From SVFI01 sp045535935 (GTDB taxonomy: Bacteria; Bacillota; Clostridia; Lachnospirales; Lachnospiraceae), in contig JAZSMO010000032.1 of NCBI GenBank assembly GCA_045535935.1, positions 1-64,000 on the forward strand: a stretch of 64,000 nucleotides of DNA, read 5' to 3'. Below the pieces are notes generated by a model, which saw nothing but the letters and a program-made list of their open reading frames with translations, was not told the DNA's origin and did no database searches. Shown here one piece after another: positions 61,015 to 64,000 of the stretch; position 1 is the first letter of the stretch; each line of letters starts with the position of its first letter. The position numbers were made by a program, and so were the translations under genes.

Positions 61015-63618
61015 ATGAAGAAAAGTCGGATCAGACAAATTGCATATTGGCTTTGCATTGTGCTGGCGGTGCAGCTGCTTGGCGGCGGAGTGACTCCGGC
61101 GCGAGCCGAGACACTGTCGGAAGGTACGCAGACGGTAACCGTCAGCGGGTCTGATACGGGCGTATTGCAGACATACGGCAAAGGATATTTTGATATCGCC
61201 GGAGAAACACTGGAGGAGGACAAATATCCGAAGGTTTCCATGTTTGCTTTGGAGGCTGAAGGTGCGTCGTCAGAGGTTCTTCCGAGGTCGTACCGCTCCG
61301 ATCAGGTGTCGGTAAACGGAGTGACAGTGAGCTATCTGCCGGATGGATTCCGTAATCAGAATCCCTATAATACCTGCTGGGCATTCTCGGCGCTGGGGGC
61401 CTGCGAGGCTTCTTTGGTGCGAAAAGGGCTGATGGCGGGAGATATCGATCTTTCCGAGCGTCATCTTGCCTATTATTTTTACAACAAAGGTGTGACAGGG
61501 GACTTGAGAGGCGGTACATACGGGGATTATAATCTGCCGACGCCGAGTTACCTTTCTGCGGGCGAGACGTATTTGGATTTGGGCGGAAACAGTGCGCTCA
61601 CTATGTGGCATCTGGTCAGCTGGTGCGGTCCGGTGGCGGAGAGCGCGGCGCCGTACACCGGAATTTTGAATAATAAGACGGACGTCAGCGGACTGCTCGG
61701 GCAGGCTAATTCCACGCAGATGGCTTACGGAAACGATGCATGTCATGTGCAGAATGTCTATAAGCTTCCCCTCGGAAATGTCAATGAGAGCACGGCGGAG
61801 CAGACAGAAGTTAAAAAAATGATTATGAAATATGGTGCGCTGGCGATGAGTTATTATTCTGCGCCTAATGATACGGACAGAAATTCTTACGACAGTGCAG
61901 TTTATGACAGCTATTATAATGATTCAAAAACCTCTACGAATCATGCGGTGCAGGTCGTGGGCTGGGATGATGATTTTGACAAGAATCATTTTGAGAAAAA
62001 CGGAGCAGTCAATCCGGCGCCGGGAAACGGTGCATGGCTGATGAAAAACAGCTGGGGCGATGAGAGTGACTACAGTGCCCAACCGGGGTATTTCTGGTTA
62101 TCTTATTATGATGCATCCATCAACTCCTATACCTATTTGGATGAAGATAATCAGACTGTGTTAGTCATGCGCTATGCGTATGTGTTTGATGCGGAGGCAC
62201 CGGATAATTATGATAATATTTACCAGTATGACGGGGACAGTATGTCGAGTACGGTCAATTTTCTGTCTTCCGAGCCTCTGGCCATGCGTTTTACGGCGGG
62301 AAACGGCAACGGGATGTGTGAGCAACTCAAAAGTGTCGGTGTCGGGATTGCGCAAAGCGGTGTGACCGGACAGATCGATGTTTATAAAAATCTGACGAAT
62401 CCGACAAAGGATCCGGTATCGGGAGAAAAAGTGCTGACACAGGATTTTTCTCTTTCTTATGCGGGATATCATACCATTCCGCTCGATAAATGGATTTTGC
62501 TTCCGGATGGATGTGAGTATTCCGTTGTATTCCGGTTTGATAGAGACACGGATGTGTATGCAAGCAGAGACTATGATGAAGCGAGCAAGGACTGGGATGC
62601 GACCAACCCGCCGTTTTATACGATTGTGACCGTAGAAAATTCAGATGTATGCTTTTGGCAGAGTGCAAACGGCAGATGGAACGACCTGGGAGACGGCAGT
62701 GACATGATTGCCCGTGTCAAGGCGTATACGGACAATACACAGATACCGGGATCGGTACGGCCGGCGCCGGAAAGCGGCGGAATGATTACGACGGATTCAC
62801 CGGCGATTTTGACAGGGCTTACACTGGACCGCACGGCGGCTATGTTAACGGACGGAAAGTCCCTTCAGCTTGTGGCTACGCCGACTTATTCGCAGGGAAG
62901 AAAAACCGACTGGATGGTTTACTGGAAATCATCGAATACGTCGGTGGCGACCGTGACCGATTACGGAAAAGTAAAGGCCAAAAAGCCGGGAAAAACAACC
63001 ATCACGGTTTACAACGGGGATATTCAGGCGAAATGTGTCGTGACGGTAACGCCGAAAAAAGTATCCTGGTCTTCGGCGGTGTTGTCGGGAACAAGCAAGA
63101 TCGCATTAAAGTGGAAACGGGCAGACGGAGCTTCCGGCTATCAGATATATCGTGCAACCTCCCCAAACGGAACCTATAAGAAAGTGAAAACTGTAAAGGG
63201 TAAATCTGCGGTGACGGCCACGCTAAATGCATTTAAAGGTTCCAAACCGTATTATTATAAGGTGCGCGCCTACAAGACAATTTCCGGCAAAAAGGTGTAT
63301 GGTCCGTTTTCAGCCGTGAAGACGCTTGGGCCTGCGAAACCGGCCGGTGTGAAGGCACAGGCAAAGAACGGAAAGAAGATAAAGCTTACTTGGAAAAAAG
63401 TAACCGGAGCATCCGGCTATGAGATTTATCGCGCCGCATCGCAGCAGGGACGCTATAAAAAAGTAAAGACCATAAAAGGTGCGAACGGAAAGAACTTTAC
63501 AAACAAATCCCTGAAAAAGGGAAAGACATATTATTACAAAATCAGAGCCTATAAGACGATTGGCGGGAAAAAGATATACGGATCGTATTCTTCCGTAGTG
63601 TCTGCGACATCAAAGTAG
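61015..63618 (+). CDS. secreted papain-like (C1A) protease with Big_2 and FN3-like repeats
   Basis: 867 aa. Signal peptide about 1-31. Peptidase C1A: FRNQNPYNTCWAFSA with Cys121 (Gln at 115), His310 in TNHAVQVVGWDD, Asn345 in LMKNSWGD. Residues about 395-560 are a lectin-like beta domain (SEPLAMRFTAGNGNG). A Big_2 domain (TSVATVTDYGKVKAKKPG) and two FN3-like repeats (GYQIYRATSPNGTYKKVKT; GYEIYRAASQQGRYKKVKT) close the chain. A cell-surface protease of a type widespread in gut clostridia; substrate unknown. Next to the GH3 gene after 21 bases. Confidence 0.9.
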   Translation: MKKSRIRQIAYWLCIVLAVQLLGGGVTPARAETLSEGTQTVTVSGSDTGVLQTYGKGYFDIAGETLEEDKYPKVSMFALEAEGASSEVLPRSYRSDQVSVNGVTVSYLPDGFRNQNPYNTCWAFSALGACEASLVRKGLMAGDIDLSERHLAYYFYNKGVTGDLRGGTYGDYNLPTPSYLSAGETYLDLGGNSALTMWHLVSWCGPVAESAAPYTGILNNKTDVSGLLGQANSTQMAYGNDACHVQNVYKLPLGNVNESTAEQTEVKKMIMKYGALAMSYYSAPNDTDRNSYDSAVYDSYYNDSKTSTNHAVQVVGWDDDFDKNHFEKNGAVNPAPGNGAWLMKNSWGDESDYSAQPGYFWLSYYDASINSYTYLDEDNQTVLVMRYAYVFDAEAPDNYDNIYQYDGDSMSSTVNFLSSEPLAMRFTAGNGNGMCEQLKSVGVGIAQSGVTGQIDVYKNLTNPTKDPVSGEKVLTQDFSLSYAGYHTIPLDKWILLPDGCEYSVVFRFDRDTDVYASRDYDEASKDWDATNPPFYTIVTVENSDVCFWQSANGRWNDLGDGSDMIARVKAYTDNTQIPGSVRPAPESGGMITTDSPAILTGLTLDRTAAMLTDGKSLQLVATPTYSQGRKTDWMVYWKSSNTSVATVTDYGKVKAKKPGKTTITVYNGDIQAKCVVTVTPKKVSWSSAVLSGTSKIALKWKRADGASGYQIYRATSPNGTYKKVKTVKGKSAVTATLNAFKGSKPYYYKVRAYKTISGKKVYGPFSAVKTLGPAKPAGVKAQAKNGKKIKLTWKKVTGASGYEIYRAASQQGRYKKVKTIKGANGKNFTNKSLKKGKTYYYKIRAYKTIGGKKIYGSYSSVVSATSK

Positions 63619-63634
63619 AAAAGAGAGAATAGAA

Positions 63635-64000
63635 ATGGCAGTGAAATTGGCAAAAAAACAAAAGAAAAAAGAAAATGACGGACAGATGATAGTTACCAGC
63701 TTTTTGGAGTACATCAGCGTGCTTTGGGTGATTGTGATGGCATTTGCCCTGGCCCTTTATATGAAGGATGGTTATTTTCAGATCGGAACGGCAAAGTATA
63801 ATGCATTTGCCCACGTGGTTGTGTTCGGAATGCCGGTTCTGCTTTTGCTTGTGCTTCTTTATCTTGTATTTACCATCAAAGAATCGAAGGTCTCTCTTCA
63901 GGGCACAAAACAAGTGTTAAAAAATCTGTCTGTGACGGACCGCTTTGTGATCGTATATCTGTTGTTTGCACTGTTATCCTTTGTCTGCAGCGGACATATG
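63635..64000 (+). CDS. O-antigen-ligase-like membrane protein, 3' partial
   Basis: First 122 residues only; the frame runs to the window end. Lys-rich start (KLAKKQKKKENDG), then three hydrophobic segments (YISVLWVIVMAFALALYM; HVVVFGMPVLLLLVLLYLVF; RFVIVYLLFALLSFV) separated by KNLSVTDR. The pattern of a WaaL/Wzy-type O-antigen ligase. AAGAGAGAAT serves as ribosome site 16 bases after the protease stop. Confidence 0.65.
   Translation, partial: MAVKLAKKQKKKENDGQMIVTSFLEYISVLWVIVMAFALALYMKDGYFQIGTAKYNAFAHVVVFGMPVLLLLVLLYLVFTIKESKVSLQGTKQVLKNLSVTDRFVIVYLLFALLSFVCSGHM

Noticed and set aside
1..64000. tRNA, rRNA, riboswitch, transposase, phage or defence genes
   Set aside because: I looked on both strands and recognised none; a covariance-model or profile search could still find a small RNA I missed.

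Overview
The window is a 64 kb stretch of a low-to-mid GC Gram-positive anaerobe, most likely a Lachnospiraceae-type clostridium. I infer this from AGGAGG-type ribosome binding sites, TTGACA/TATAAT promoters, secreted proteins carrying Big_2/FN3-like and GBS_Bsp-like repeats, a GH3 enzyme with swapped domain order, and TagB/TagF and TagGH homologues. No database search was possible, so the genus is not assigned. Almost every gene concerns a cell-surface polysaccharide or wall-polymer, and nearly all read on the + strand in tight, often overlapping operons. I recognise no rRNA, tRNA, CRISPR array, transposase or phage gene.

Region A (1-16.4 kb) is AT-rich and looks like a Wzx-type glycan locus. 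It holds an RfbH-like CDP-hexulose 3-dehydrase cut by the window edge, an acyltransferase-3, a NeuD-like acyltransferase, a DegT aminotransferase, a GT4, a Wzx flippase, a decayed GT2, a GHMP kinase/nucleotidyltransferase fusion, a DPM1-like GT2, UDP-glucose dehydrogenase, a GT-C-like membrane protein with a small companion, an intact GT2, an RfbJ-like reductase and a UDP-galactopyranose-mutase-like flavoprotein. RfbH, the reductase and the flavoprotein suggest a CDP-3,6-dideoxyhexose, possibly in furanose form.

Region B (16.5-30 kb) carries an SGNH hydrolase, a polytopic membrane protein and an OpgB/MdoB-like phosphoglycerol transferase. A strong promoter then leads into a GDP-sugar operon: gmd, rmd, an AraC regulator, a three-part ManC-cupin-ManA fusion and a GDP-fucose synthase. 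A malate/lactate dehydrogenase homologue and a secreted SGNH/Big_2 protein close the block. The 530-base gap that follows holds a terminator, a 235-bp four-unit palindrome and a 13-bp tandem repeat.

Region C (30.5-41.2 kb) begins with a large secreted amidase/glucosaminidase. A promoter followed at once by a terminator-like hairpin leads into rfbC, a WbaP-like initiating sugar-phosphate transferase, a GT4, LicD and two TagB/TagF-like glycerophosphotransferases. A three-gene minus-strand operon (41.2-45.8 kb) encodes an alpha/beta hydrolase, a secreted beta-helix protein and a pyruvyl-transferase-like enzyme.

Region D (46-54.8 kb) is the most striking part. It holds a Dlt-like export-acylation cassette in non-standard order (acyltransferase-3, AMP-ligase, carrier protein, MBOAT, SGNH protein), then a TarI-like cytidylyltransferase, an SDR and a TagGH-like ABC exporter. 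Regions C and D together read as a phosphopolymer (teichoic-acid-like) pathway with its own acyl decoration. Region E (54.8-64 kb) has a polymerase-like membrane protein, a YfhO-like protein, a GH3 enzyme with permuted domains, a secreted papain-like protease, and the start of an O-antigen-ligase-like protein.
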